Notes under the pieces: model-generated | Told to the model about the DNA's origin: nothing | The model's database searches: none | The model's input: the letters and a program-made list of their open reading frames with translations, nothing else | Program-made: the position numbers and the translations under genes | DNA from: Cristatella mucedo | Taxonomy: Eukaryota; Bryozoa; Phylactolaemata; Cristatellidae | Assembly: GCA_009760855.2 (NCBI GenBank) | Contig: WPIO01000082.1 | Span: forward strand, 312,001-376,000 | DNA length: 64,000 nucleotides | Direction of reading: 5' to 3' | Shown here: positions 35,531 through 46,670 of the stretch, piece by piece | Layout: every line of letters begins with the position of its first letter | Numbering within the stretch: position 1 is the first letter of the stretch

Positions 35531-37189
35531 AGAACAAGCAGCGGCCAAGGTGATGCAGAGTGAGGTAGTAGATCCCTGCTGTGGGCATTGTCTGTCTAGG
35601 AAAGGGAGCTAGGTCCGCCTATGCTGCATCGGCGAGTTAGCACCCAGGCGCCCCTAGTGCTGTCTCAAGCGTGATTCACCCCGGCATATACGAAAGAGCT
35701 CCGCGACCAGATCACGATGAAACATGCCAAAATATGCAAGTGTAAAATCTCACAAGCGTTCTCAGGTCACAACGTTCGCTGTGCGCCGCAACCGCAGTAT
35801 TCCCCCCCCCCCCACTCTTACTGCTCGCGAAGCAGGTGGCGGAAGTACCCCTCTTTAATGTGAGGAGGTTATCGCTGGGCAACGCAACAATCTACGGGTC
35901 AGTGCTGATACGACGAGTCCTGATTTCGCGCTATCAGCTGCTATGGGAAGCAGTGTTCTGCGTGAATTTTAATAAATTATTATTTTCCAATATCTTCATT
36001 TTTTTAATTCACATAGCCCTCTCCGTCGCGAAAGCCGGTTCGGCGACCTTGGACGTCTCTGTCTTGGATACGGAGACCAGTCGCCGAGAGCAGCAGTGCA
36101 TGTAAAAGGTAAGATCGATGTATAACCTCGCAATTGTAAATGAATCACACTCATAATATTCCCTTATTCTATTGAATTTACTTCCGAAGTTGCGTGCACA
36201 AGATGACCGCGCCATTATCAGCACATGCATATTTAATGAGACGAGAATTCGATGCAGCCACCGGTGGCTGCATCCTGCTGGGATTGACGGAATGCGAGCG
36301 TGCTATCAGAGCATCGTCAGAATAGGAAAATGCAAATGATATTGAGGGGAATTTAACTAAAAACCAGATTTGTTGGCAGGTTGTTAGCGAGCAGTGGCAG
36401 CCTGAAGTGTAAGCTGTCAGCGCGCGTCGCGCGCCCGTTGCAGCCCCTCCGATCCAGTTCGGCTTGCGGCACGACGGCTCGATCGCCAGTAGCCGTCGCT
36501 AGCCGTTGACTTGGCGGGCGTCGGCTGTGAGCACGTGGCTGCTGCCCGCCTAGCGAGACTCACCCGCTCGAACGCGGGACCCAACGAACGCTCGAGTAGG
36601 CGGGTGGCTTGGCTAAATTTGAAACCGAGGCGTAGCGCGTGCGAGTGCGGTTTACCAAGGAGGAGGCGCTGGCTAAGAAATATAGGCGCCGCAGCACGGC
36701 ACCGGGGCGTGAAAAGACGCCCGGGATACATCCGGTGCGCGAGAGACTAGAGGGCGTCGCATGCGCTGTGCACAGAGACCCGCCGTTCAAAACCGCTTCT
36801 TCGCCTGTCTCACATTTAGGCAACGGTTGGTCGCCGTCTGCCTGGATGGCCCCTACTCCTATGTTTGGGCCTGAATTTTAAGAGCATTGCGCAGACTTAC
36901 GTAAAATGCTACAGTATTACTCCTAGTGTGCATTTCTTATTATTGCGACGCATTTTGGCCACATTAACAATCTTGTGAATAATTAGCACTGCCGACCCGT
37001 TCTAGTTACCTTCTCTGGGTCGGCACTGAAAGCTTTTATGAAGATCTCTGCCTTCCATGCAGTAATTGCCTGTGAAGTGACCGTCATAGACTTAAGATTT
37101 ACGTAACCACTTTGAGAGGCACAACTGAACGTGAGATCGTGCAGATTAATCGGAAGGGCACTGGAAAGTCTTACCAGCCATTGCTACGC
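35531..37189. other. Unassigned sequence with a GC-rich patch
   Basis: A poly-C run is at 35804-35814. A CpG-rich patch at 36400-36800 has overlapping open frames on both strands and no recognised product. It could be a promoter or an exon. Confidence 0.35.
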
Positions 37190-37312
37190 CTTCTGCTTGC
37201 GGACGTCACCATCAATCGTTTGGTAATGCTTTCTATACAGCATTTGTAAAATGCCTAGAATGAGGTTCAGTTCTCTGAGGGAGGGCGCTATACAAATACA
37301 TTATTATTGCTG
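37190..37312 (+). repeat. LINE 3' tail
   Basis: CAGCATTTGTAAAATGCCTA, TTCTCTGAGGGAGGGCGCTA, then ATTATTATT. Confidence 0.7.
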
Positions 37313-37329
37313 AACCGCGGTCTGAGCAC

Positions 37330-37478
37330 TAAGCCGCCCTGCCCTGGTTTGGCACCGGCGGTACGGTGCTCGCCAATGCAGATCGAAGGACGTGGGCTCC
37401 AGCCCTGTGGCGTATGTAAAGCACATGAATAGGGATTGAGTTCTCTTAGAGCTCCATGCAAATAAATTTCTTAAATTA
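37330..37478 (+). repeat. SINE family 2
   Basis: TGGTTTGGCACCGGCGGTAC head, GTGGGCTCCAGCCC B box, and AAGCACATGAATAGGGATTG...TCTCTTAGAGCTCCATGCAA tail. Diverged. Confidence 0.7.
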
Positions 37479-39475
37479 GGAGCCGGCGTGACTGCTAAAA
37501 GGAAGACGCTTGGTAACCTAATGTAACCTGGAGACGGCGTAGTAGGGGTACCCATTCAGGTTGCCGCACTACCAACGGTATCTCCGCGGTTACGGACTGC
37601 ACGCTGAGTCGACATGTTGCTGCATATTACACAGCGATTGGCGAAAGGTTTCGCTAACTATGCTCGTTTTAGATGCGTTCTTTAATTTTAAAACGGCTGA
37701 GAACAGCCATTGGGCTGTATTGGGCTTTTCGCAATGCGAGTAACACACTGCTGGTTGAAAGAGACGGCGGAAGAGCGGTTAGAATGCTTTTCCCCTAGGC
37801 GCAGGCGATTCAGTTCGCTAGAGCAGAAGCTCTTTCTAATCATGCATCGCCGGGTCACTCGTCACATCCTCGAGAGCACGCGCACTGAGCAGTGGACTAA
37901 ATGAGCGGCAGAGGGAGCTCCGACCTCACGACGTGCGAGTTAGCGCGCCGGATCCTAATGCTTATATGCAAGGCTAGGAAAGGCAGGGACTCTCTCATGA
38001 CGTATGTGCGATATGTGCAAGGGCCACGCATTTCGCTGAGAGTGCTCGCTCAGATCTCCTAGTGCTGCTCGTTGTCGAGCGACGCGCTTTCTCGCGGAAC
38101 GCGATTGGTCAAGTGGATTTCGAGCCCCCTTCCGCTTTTGAAATTCTCTATCTGCTATCTATCTGCGAAACTTCTTCATTGGATGGATTCAATGTCGCAA
38201 TGCAATTTAACGTATTTCCATTTGGTACTCTACAAAGTAACCAGGACTAAGTGGGTGTCGCGCTGGAAAGTTTTCTATAGCGCCATCAGAGCCTAAGAGG
38301 CCTTGGGTAAAGCTTGCAATCTTTTGGCAGTGTCATCAGAGATGACAGATTTCGGTCAGCGGCTTGCATATGTGATGTGTAATTTCCTTTATCTCTGCAT
38401 TCATTGATATTTTTATTTCCAGAAACTGCAAATGTCAGAGCATTTGTAGGGACTACTTTCCTACACTTCACTCATTTGTTGGCGGTTTCCGTTGGACTAT
38501 ATTTAAGATGCACGTAGAAAAAAGCCGCGATCATCAAATTCCTCTTAAAGCGCAGTGCGAGCTAAGCCTGTAAAGTGCCCCGACGACCTTCGGATCGTGG
38601 GTCGAGCCGCGGCACCTTGCATTTGTTCACTCAGTCGCTCCCGAACGGTTTCTTTTTGTAAATTAAGAGGGCGCTGTCGCAATCGTCTTACGCTGCACAA
38701 GTCCTGCCTCTGGCGCGGGCGTAGTGTAAATTCACACTCAGCTCTCATGGTTTTTGACAAGTTGTTAATGGAGGTACAATTGCAGGACGCCCAGCCTGCG
38801 GCGGCCGCCCGCATATGAGCAGCACCCGTACTCTGCGTGCCACCTTCCGCTGCCCTAGCTTTCGGTGCCTAGACCCACCGATCCGATCTGGAGAATGCTC
38901 CTCTGGAGCCTCCGGGCTTGTCTGCTGTTGCGCGTACCGTGCATGGTATTGGCAAGCAACGTAATGTAATTGGGCGAGGTGAGAAAAAGGCGTGCCATCA
39001 GGCAGAGCCGGACAATCGGCGATAGGATTCGAGAAATAGCGATCTCTGGGATGCAAATTCAGAGCGATGGAGCGCGTGCAGATCTTGGCGGGCCGTGCGT
39101 GCGTTAGTTTTTTTACAGGAAGTCTGAGTCGAAGGGAGAGGGCGGGTTACCGGGCTTCTGCCGCGGTTTAGCAGGACGGCACGCCCGAGCCTACTCAACT
39201 ATTGGCCGACCCGAGCGAGGTCAAGGCTCGGGCCCGCTGAAAGGCTGGCTGCTCGCTTCGTCCATGCCTGCCTTGAGGCGGGAGAGCCGCGATTTGGCCG
39301 CCGCCGGTGCGCGCGGAGCAAGCGCTCGGTGCGCTTTCGCAGCCCTAACGACGCCATTTCTCAGACCGCCGAACGCTCTCCGTGTCCGCGTACTCGCACG
39401 GGCTCACTTCGCCAATAGACGCGCCGCCTGGGCGACGACGATACAGCCGACAGCGCGAGAGCGCGATCGACCGCC
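37479..39475. other. Unassigned sequence and CpG-rich promoter of the charged-protein gene
   Basis: 37479-38540 shows nothing recognisable. A possible family-2 SINE relic is at 38560-38615. From about 39180 to the ATG at 39476 CpG density rises, as expected for the promoter and leader of the downstream gene. Confidence 0.45.
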
Positions 39476-41663
39476 ATGGCGTCGTCCGGCGCCACCGCCG
39501 CCGCCCTTGCACCCGATAAGCCGTGGAACGCGGCCTACGTGACGCAGCGTTCGAAGGCGCTGCCGAAGAACTCGCTCTTCGGCAGCGTGCTCGAGCGTCT
39601 GAGCGACGACGACATGAGGCGCGCCCAGGCCATCGACGCGGCGGCCTACGAGCGTCAGGAGCTGGACCGGCGCAGGACGCTGAAGCAGGCGTACGACAAG
39701 AAAGTCCCGCCGCACCTCGTCGGCCGCATGACAGGTAACGGCCGTCCGCCGCCGCCGCTGCTGCCAGAGTTTCGCGACTGATGTCGGAAGTGCTCGCGCC
39801 TTGGCTGGCGCGACGGAGCGCCATCCGTCGGGCCCGCGATCTTTCGCAGATGCTCCGAGGAGCGGCCCGCCGTCTTCCATTATTCGTGTGCGAAGACGGC
39901 GCTGCCGCCACCGCTCGCTGAACGCGTCTCGAGAGCGGTTGCTCGTTCCACTCCCGCGACGAAATGCGCGAGCGCGCCATCGCACGCCTACGCGCACGTT
40001 CGCGCGCGCCTTTCCGCCAGCCTTTGAGTCCCCAAGCTGCCGCGCGTGTAGAGCGAACGGCGGAGCTCGAAAGGCACCGGGCCAACATACTGGAGGGCGA
40101 GGCGAGGCTGCTCGAGCAGGAGAAGGCCATAGACCGAGTGGACGAGATGGCGCGCTACTTCCGGCTGCCGCCGGTGGAGCGTCAGCAGCCGCCGGCTCAG
40201 CGCACGCTGACTATGGCCGTGCCGCAGCTGAACCTCGACCTAGCCCGGGAGATGAACAGGCTGGGCGTGGGCGACAGCAGCTCGTACAACAGGGACAAGC
40301 ACCGGCATCGGGCGCCGGTGCACAGCTACTCGCACCTGGGTCCGCCGCTCGAGCGCGGCATGGAGTTCACGCACTCAGCCACCGAGACGGCCGAGCAGTT
40401 CGTCGATCCCGCTGCGGCTGCTGCCGCCGCCGCTGCCGAGGTCGCCGACGGCGCCTCTGGCGGCAAACGGCGGTCAAACCGGGACGTCGGCGGCGGCGGC
40501 GGTGGCGGCGACGACGACTCGGCGGCAGCCGGCGGCGGCCGGACGATCTATCAGCAAGGCGAGGCGCTCGTTCGGGCGATCGAGCGGCCGCAGCATGCGC
40601 CTGCCGCCCCGGCCGCTGCCGGCCGCGCGCTTGACCCGACGCTGGTGCCGCCGAACATTCGGCGCTCTTTCGGCAGCAAACAGTTTGACCTGCTTTTCGC
40701 GGACGAGACGAAGACGCGCGCTCTGATCGACGACCTGCGCCGGAGCAGGGAAGCCCGGCGGCAGTCGCGGAGACGCGTGTCGGCGCCGACCGGTGGCGGC
40801 GCCGACACGCCGCCGGCGACCAACTACAACGACTTGAGCTACGTCATGAGGACGGATGCGTTCGCCGGCCACTCGTTCTACAGACCGAGCCTGGCGAAGG
40901 AGAGCTACACTAAAGACGTGTTCGAGCGGCGCTATCCCGACCCCGAGCAGTTTCGGCACGTGCGGGACGCGTACGGTGAGCGCGCCAGCGGCAGACGCAC
41001 CTCTGACGCTGACGCCTGGTGGCGGCGTTGGGGGAAGTGGGGCGCCGCCGCCGGAAGCACTGTTGGCAATTTTTCGCGCGGGTAGGGAGCTGGTCTGCAA
41101 TTGGGGGCTGTCGCGAGCCATCGCGGTTGACGAGGTTCAACTCCGATCCACCTCGAACGACGCTCTCCATCTAATTACAGGTACATGGGCCGAGCACAAT
41201 ATAATTAGAGAGCAAATGAAAAAGCTATGGGACTCTTCGAAAGACGCTTCGTCCACGTCGAAATCATCGTAATTCGTGTTCTTTGGTAGGGCGCTGGAAA
41301 GAGCAGGAGCTGCAGAGGACGCGGCTGCTTAGAGAGTACGACGAGCGCGTCGCGTCGCTACCTAAGCACGCGCGCGAAGCAGCGGCGGCCGCGGTTGTTG
41401 AGAGAAAGCCGCCGCCGGTGGCGAAGGCCGGGAAAAAGCCAAGCCGGACCAAGAGCAAAGCGGCTAAATCTAAAGGCAAGCCGAAGCCGGTCGACAAAGA
41501 GAACGACCCCGAGCCAAAAATAGTGTTCCGCACTCCGCCCATGAGCGCCAGCACGAGCGCCGACGCCGTCGCGCAGCAGCAGCAGCAGAGCGCCAAGGTC
41601 TTCGTGCAAGAAGACTTCAAGAGGGACGATGATTTTTGGGACTTCTACGATAGCGGCAATTAA
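39476..41663 (+). CDS. Unrecognised charged protein, 518 residues (long splice form)
   Basis: Exons 39476-39734, 40052-40975 and 41290-41663, joined in phase 1, give 518 residues. The start has a strong context (CCGCCATGG). I do not recognise the family. The N-terminal third is predicted helical and charged (RRAQAIDAAAYERQELDRRR; AELERHRANILEGEARLLEQ). The middle has a poly-Ala run at about residues 206-215 and a poly-Gly run near 235-240, followed by a well-conserved-looking block (RRSFGSKQFDLLFADETKTR; YNDLSYVMRTDAFAGHSFYR). The C-terminus is Lys-rich and ends in the acidic, aromatic DDDFWDFYDSGN. No signal peptide or membrane segment is visible. The composition resembles small axonemal or cytoskeletal proteins, but that is only a guess. 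Third codon positions are very GC-rich, unlike the flanking DNA. AATAAA is at 41665-41670, two bases after the stop. Confidence 0.85.
41181..41272 (+). CDS. Alternative terminal exon segment of the unrecognised gene (short form, 424 residues)
   Basis: A second acceptor (CTAATTACAG) at 41180 also joins exon 2 in phase 1. It adds GTWAEHNIIREQMKKLWDSS plus ten residues, then TAA at 41270-41272, 17 bases before the downstream acceptor used by the long form. Both acceptors would share the same 3' end and poly(A) signal. The segment reads like real helical protein (amphipathic, ends KSS). The only donor inside (TC|GTAATT) is weak and would put the next exon out of frame. Whether one or both forms are made cannot be told from sequence. 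Confidence 0.5.
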
Positions 41664-41664
41664 A

Positions 41665-41670
41665 AATAAA
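41665..41670 (+). terminator. Poly(A) signal AATAAA of the unrecognised gene
   Basis: A canonical AATAAA begins two bases after the stop codon, so the 3' untranslated region would be only some 20-30 bases. Confidence 0.7.
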
Positions 41671-41822
41671 GCCTGGGCGCCGAGTTGCGCTACTGCTACT
41701 CGCTGCTTTGCTTCTTTTCTCGCTTGGGTTTTTGTCTTCGCCTCAAAGGCAAAGGCTATATATAGTGCTGTAGCCGCTAGCCTCATGCTTTTAGGAATAG
41801 AGAGATGAGGATAGCTGGAAAA

Positions 41823-41824
<2 letters not shown>

Positions 41825-41907
<83 letters not shown>
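41825..41907 (+). repeat. (GA)n microsatellite
   Basis: About 80 bases of GA some 150 bases after the poly(A) signal of the upstream gene. Confidence 0.95.
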
Positions 41908-41950
41908 ACGTGGAATAGAGAGGGGAGAGAGATTAAGGAGAGGGACGGGT

Positions 41951-42121
41951 GAGCCGTAATGGCTCACTAGGTAAGGCGGTTGCTTTTCGCGACTTCGGCC
42001 CCGAGGTCGTGGGTTCGAATCCTGCCACGGGCAATCCTTTATCGCCACTGCAAGCGATGGTGATAGCCGCAAAGGCTCTTCTGCTGTCGCTATACAAAAA
42101 GAGGCTGTTAAATCAGCTAGC
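41951..42121 (+). repeat. SINE family 1, near-intact copy
   Basis: A box region AATGGCTCACTAGGTAAGGC, B box GGTTCGAATCC, GCCACTGCAAGCGATGGTGA body, and AAAAAGAGGCTGTTAAATCA tail ending ATTTATTTATTT. Best copy for a family consensus. Confidence 0.9.
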
Positions 42122-42350
42122 ATTTATTTATTTTTAGAGGGACAGGGGGTGAGAGACACGAATATAGATGGAGAGACTGTGGAGGCACGCGTGCGAGCGG
42201 CGGCGGAGCGAAGGAGACGAGAGATGCACCAGAGAGGGATGAAGGCCCCCACATACGAGGGGGGTTGTGGATGACTACGGCGGCTGCATGCGCAGACGTA
42301 CATACGGGTGAAGTCGTGGCCGTCATGTAGGCTGCTCCGGAGCATACAGG

Positions 42351-42949
<599 letters not shown>

Positions 42950-43487
42950 TAATTGATTTAGTCGGCTTGCTGTCTTCAGAATCAATTACTATTATTAATT
43001 ACTATTAGGTCCCTTCGTTCTTTGGTTCCAGCCTACCTATCAGATCTACTCCCCCACCAGGCCAAGCATCATACCACCCGCTTTTCGGAATCTAACTGTT
43101 TACCTATACCTCGTACAAACCTCAAATCATATGGAGACCGTGCCTTTATTTTCAATGCTCCCAAAACCTGGAAATCACTCACGACTTCCCCCGACTTGAT
43201 CACATTTAAAAAAAAATTAAAACGGACCTATTTATGACATCATTTAGTGGGTCACTGATTCGTCCTTTATGTGCTTATGTTCGCTGACACTGTTGCATGC
43301 TGCCAATAACCACACTTGCATGCTGACCCTGTGTATGTCACCCCTAACCGCGTTATTCATGTTGTTTATCGAGCATGATATTTCAACTCACTATTCAATC
43401 GCGTTTCTTTTGCAGCAAGTGTAAAGCGCCTATAAAGAGATTGAGTTCTCTGAGGGCGCTTTATCAAGTGTATTATTATTATTATAT
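42950..43487 (+). mobile_element. LINE 3' end fragment
   Basis: VPAYLSDLLPHQAKHHTTRF, SNCLPIPRTNLKSYGDRAF and TFKKKLKRTYL, followed by the 3' UTR. The tail hairpin is at 43420-43465 and ATTATTATTATT closes it. Confidence 0.85.
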
Positions 43488-44267
43488 CAAAAAGAAACAA
43501 ATATTGCATCGTACGGCTGATGTGGACGTGGTAATAGAATGGACATGTTTGTCTCGCAAATGCAAATTGCAAACTAGGCAAAAATAACTAATGCAAACTC
43601 TGAGTCCGGCCAATATCATGTCGAATTTTGAGAAAGCCAATTACAATGCATGTTCAACCATTTTCCTGGAGTGCAGCTAGTTGAATGCTTGCTTAATTTT
43701 GGACAGAATATTTAGTGCAAGGTTCAAGGTTTTAATCTTGTAACAGAATACCAAGACGACAAAAATCTACGAACGTACGTCAAAATAATTTTAGTTCTGA
43801 GCTTCATTTCTGTAGCGGATGTTACTGCTGCTTTTGACGAATTGGTCGATGAATGCCATCCACTAATGGCACTATTTATGGAAGATACACGTTGGCAGAC
43901 AGCTAAGAGGTAGACGTGCAAATCCAAGGTTTAATTGGCAACTTTGGACTCTTTGGTGTCCCACGAATAACTGCGATACAGCTGCCGTGTCCACAATGAG
44001 CGTCTGAACAATGCGGTTTTTGATTAAAAATTATACGTAAAGGGGTTAAAGATTCATCCACCAAATTTCATAAAAATGCGCTTGCACATTCTCGTGCTAT
44101 GGGCCTCAAATGGCTTGGGCTAGCTAGCCTTCCTACATATTCAAACGGCGACGCAGCTGCCATTTCCAAAATAAGCTTTCGCAGTTCCAGTTTTGATAAG
44201 AGTTTACAGCAAATCGTTTTCCGGGTTTACTAACCAAATTTCAAGGCATAGTCCATGGCCTTTCTCA
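43488..44267. other. Unassigned AT-rich sequence
   Basis: No exon or repeat recognised. Confidence 0.4.
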
Positions 44268-44412
44268 TGCTAGGGCCTCTAATAGCCCGCACCAGCGAGA
44301 GTCGCTACGTGTCGTGGGTTCGAATCCTTCAGTTGGGCGATCCTTTGTTGCCAACTGCAAGCGGTGGTGAAAGCCGATATATCTCTTCTGCCGCTATACA
44401 AATGAAGCCGTT
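44268..44412 (+). repeat. SINE family 1
   Basis: B box GGTTCGAATCC, CAACTGCAAGCGGTGGTGAA body and GCCGCTATACAAATGAAGCC tail. The head is diverged. Confidence 0.75.
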
Positions 44413-44689
44413 CCCATTAGATCTTTTTCCAATGGCAATAAAGCTACCATTTCCACAATAGGTGTTGTAAATTTATTGTTTAATGCCAAATTATAGATAA
44501 AGTGTTTCGGATTTACCTACCTATTTTAATGTCGTTGGATGAATGTGTTCTAATTCTATGGCTTCCAATGGCCCAGGCCGTTAAAGATCATAGCAATATT
44601 ACGCGTTAGCGAAATCGTACACAATTTTAGGGGTAAATGCGGAACATTTTTTTCCGTAATAAGCAATACGAATCGAAGTTGCCAAGCTG

Positions 44690-44830
44690 GTTTGGTCCAG
44701 CGCATAAGGTGCTCGCCCCGACCAAGGTCTGGCTGAGGTCGTGGGCTCGAGCCCAGAGGCATATGTGAAGCGCCTGAATAGAGATAAAGTTCTCTTGGGG
44801 CGCTATATAAATGAATTTTATTTATTTATT
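44690..44830 (+). repeat. SINE family 2, well preserved
   Basis: AAGGTGCTCGCCCCGACCAA, B box GTGGGCTCGAGCCC, AAGCGCCTGAATAGAGATAA...TCTCTTGGGGCGCTATATAA tail and ATTTATTTATTT end. Very similar to the copy at 8078-8222. Confidence 0.9.
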
Positions 44831-45102
44831 TTATTCAAGTTAGAATAAGCCTATTTTAGGAATAGTAGCTGAATCGCAGTTCAAAAATGCACCGCGGACC
44901 GGGCCACTGGAGGTTTTTGCACGAGAACTGATTTGGGATATATCATGAAATTTGGTTGGTCAACTCAAAAATTTTTTTGCTGTAACAAAAAATGAAACCG
45001 CAGATGCTCAATGATTTAGTGGCCGCCGAATCGCAGTTCGATTTCGTTCGAAGGCTGGCTGGTCCGGGCCATTGGATGTAACAGCTTGAGTACGCCGATG
45101 CG

Positions 45103-45915
45103 CTATGCCATAAAATGTGGTTGGTTAACCTGGAACACTGTTTCATATACTGGGGAATTAAAACCGAAGTTATTAAAAGAGAAAGTGGGAAGCATAGCAG
45201 AGTTAGGAGAGCAGTTGAGGTAGTGAGTAGCATAGAAGTAGCAGTTCAGGACCGCTGAAAAAGATGTGCCATAGTCGGCAGTTGGAGAGTAGATGTCGTT
45301 GCGTAAGAATTGTGGAAGCGAGTTCCACAGCCTAGGATCTGCAGAGCTAAAGCTTCTGTCGCCAACTGTGTTTAAGCAGAGGAATGGGACAGCTAATTTA
45401 TTGTCCACACAGGACCTGAGGGCACGAACAGGCTGAAACTGATGCAGCAGTTCAGCTAGGTACGAAGGAGCCAAGCCGTGGCGGGCCTTGTGGGTCAGCG
45501 TAAGAACTTTGCTCTGTATCCGTTGCTCAACCGGCAACTATCCTAGCTCTTCCAGCAAAGGTGACACGTGCTCAAACCGCTGGGACTTGAAGACCAGCCT
45601 TGCAGCCATATTCATAGTCCGCTGTAGTGGCATAATAGCTTTCTTTGGTAGCCCAGCCAAAAGGGAATTACAATAATCAAGCCGAGACAGAACTAAAGAG
45701 CTAGTTAAATTTTTTACAAGCCACTGTGGGAGACAGCTTCTAATATTGGATAGGGATCGGACGTGATGGCTAGCTGTAGAGGCAGTCTTCTGAATGAAGC
45801 TTTTGAAATTGAGGCAGCTATCGAAAACGACACCTAGATTACGAGCACGTGGTGAAGGTCGCACAATAGCATCACCTATTAGAACAGCAAAGCCTTTTAA
45901 TCTAGCCACACGCTT
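45103..45915 (-). mobile_element. Second LINE type (L2-like), RT C-terminal part with one nonsense codon
   Basis: The minus-strand frame runs from 45909 (RARNLGVVFDSCLNFKSFIQ, SRLDYCNSLLAGLPKKAI, AARLVFKSQRFEHVSPLLEE) through an in-frame TAG at 45540-45538 to LPVEQRIQSKVLTLTHKARH, GLAPSYLAELLHQF and DRSFSSADPRLWNSLPQFL. The TAG stands where related LINEs have Trp (HWLPV). About 270 codons are otherwise open, so this copy is younger than its neighbours. Confidence 0.85.
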
Positions 45916-46250
45916 CGGGTGTCCTGACTGATTTCAGATTTCACACACTCCCTGACTTGACGAAACTTAGACATAAGCTAAAAACTCACCTCTTCCTGTA
46001 AGAATTATCTGGGTCATTTTAATTTGTCCTTTTTAAACTTATGAGTGCTGAAACTGTGCAAATTACTAGTAACCATATTTACATGCTTCCTCTCCTGCAT
46101 ATTTAGAGTGCCTATGAATAGATTTAGTTATCTGAAGGCGAAATGCAAATGTATTGTTATTATCCCTTTGCAGCAAATGTAAAGCACCCAGAAAGAGATT
46201 AAGTTCTCTGAGGGCGCTTTATCAAGTACATTATTATTATTATTATTATT
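45916..46250 (+). mobile_element. LINE 3' end fragments
   Basis: C-terminal relic (TLPDLTKLRHKLKTHLFL-like) with two successive tails: TTTAGAGTGCCTATGAATAG at about 46100 and GTAAAGCACCCAGAAAGAGA...GGGCGCTTTATC at 46178-46225, then (ATT)n. It abuts the oppositely oriented LINE. Confidence 0.7.
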
Positions 46251-46254
46251 ACTA

Positions 46255-46670
46255 TAATTGTTTTTATCATCACTCGCTCTCCCAACTCAACTCGTTTAGT
46301 TTCGCCTCAAAACAGCCTCAAATCCTTCGGAGGTAATCCCTTCAGATTGGGTGCTCCTAAAGTCTGGGCTTCCAAAGTCTGAAACTCACTCCCGACTGAG
46401 GTCACGACATCCCCTGACTTTACGACATTTAAAAAGAAGCCAAAAAGCTACAGGATCCTCACAGCCTTTGCTGGATTCGTGAGAATAGTTTTCCGTGTAG
46501 TTATGCATGCTGAAGATGTGCATGTCATTACTAACCACATTGATGCGCTTACTTTATAGCCTATATAAAGTGCCGAGAGAGAGAGAGAGAGAGAGAAAAA
46601 GAGAGAGAGAGAGATGTAGTTCTCTGAGGGTGAAACAAAAGTGTCTTAAAGATTAATTAATTGCTATTAT
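46255..46670 (+). mobile_element. LINE 3' end with a GA array inside its tail
   Basis: The C-terminal frame is worn (SQLNSFSFASKQPQ, LRRxSLQIGCS-type). At 46577-46614 a GAGAGA run replaces the start of the hairpin tail, followed by TAGTTCTCTGAGGG. Confidence 0.6.

Noticed and set aside
41989-42029. A true tRNA gene
   Set aside because: The B box is present but the cloverleaf is incomplete and the same unit recurs 13 times with a common tail, so it is a SINE.
41949-42137. Small protein resembling one at 59938-60147
   Set aside because: Both are translations of SINE family 1, which is repeated and not a gene.
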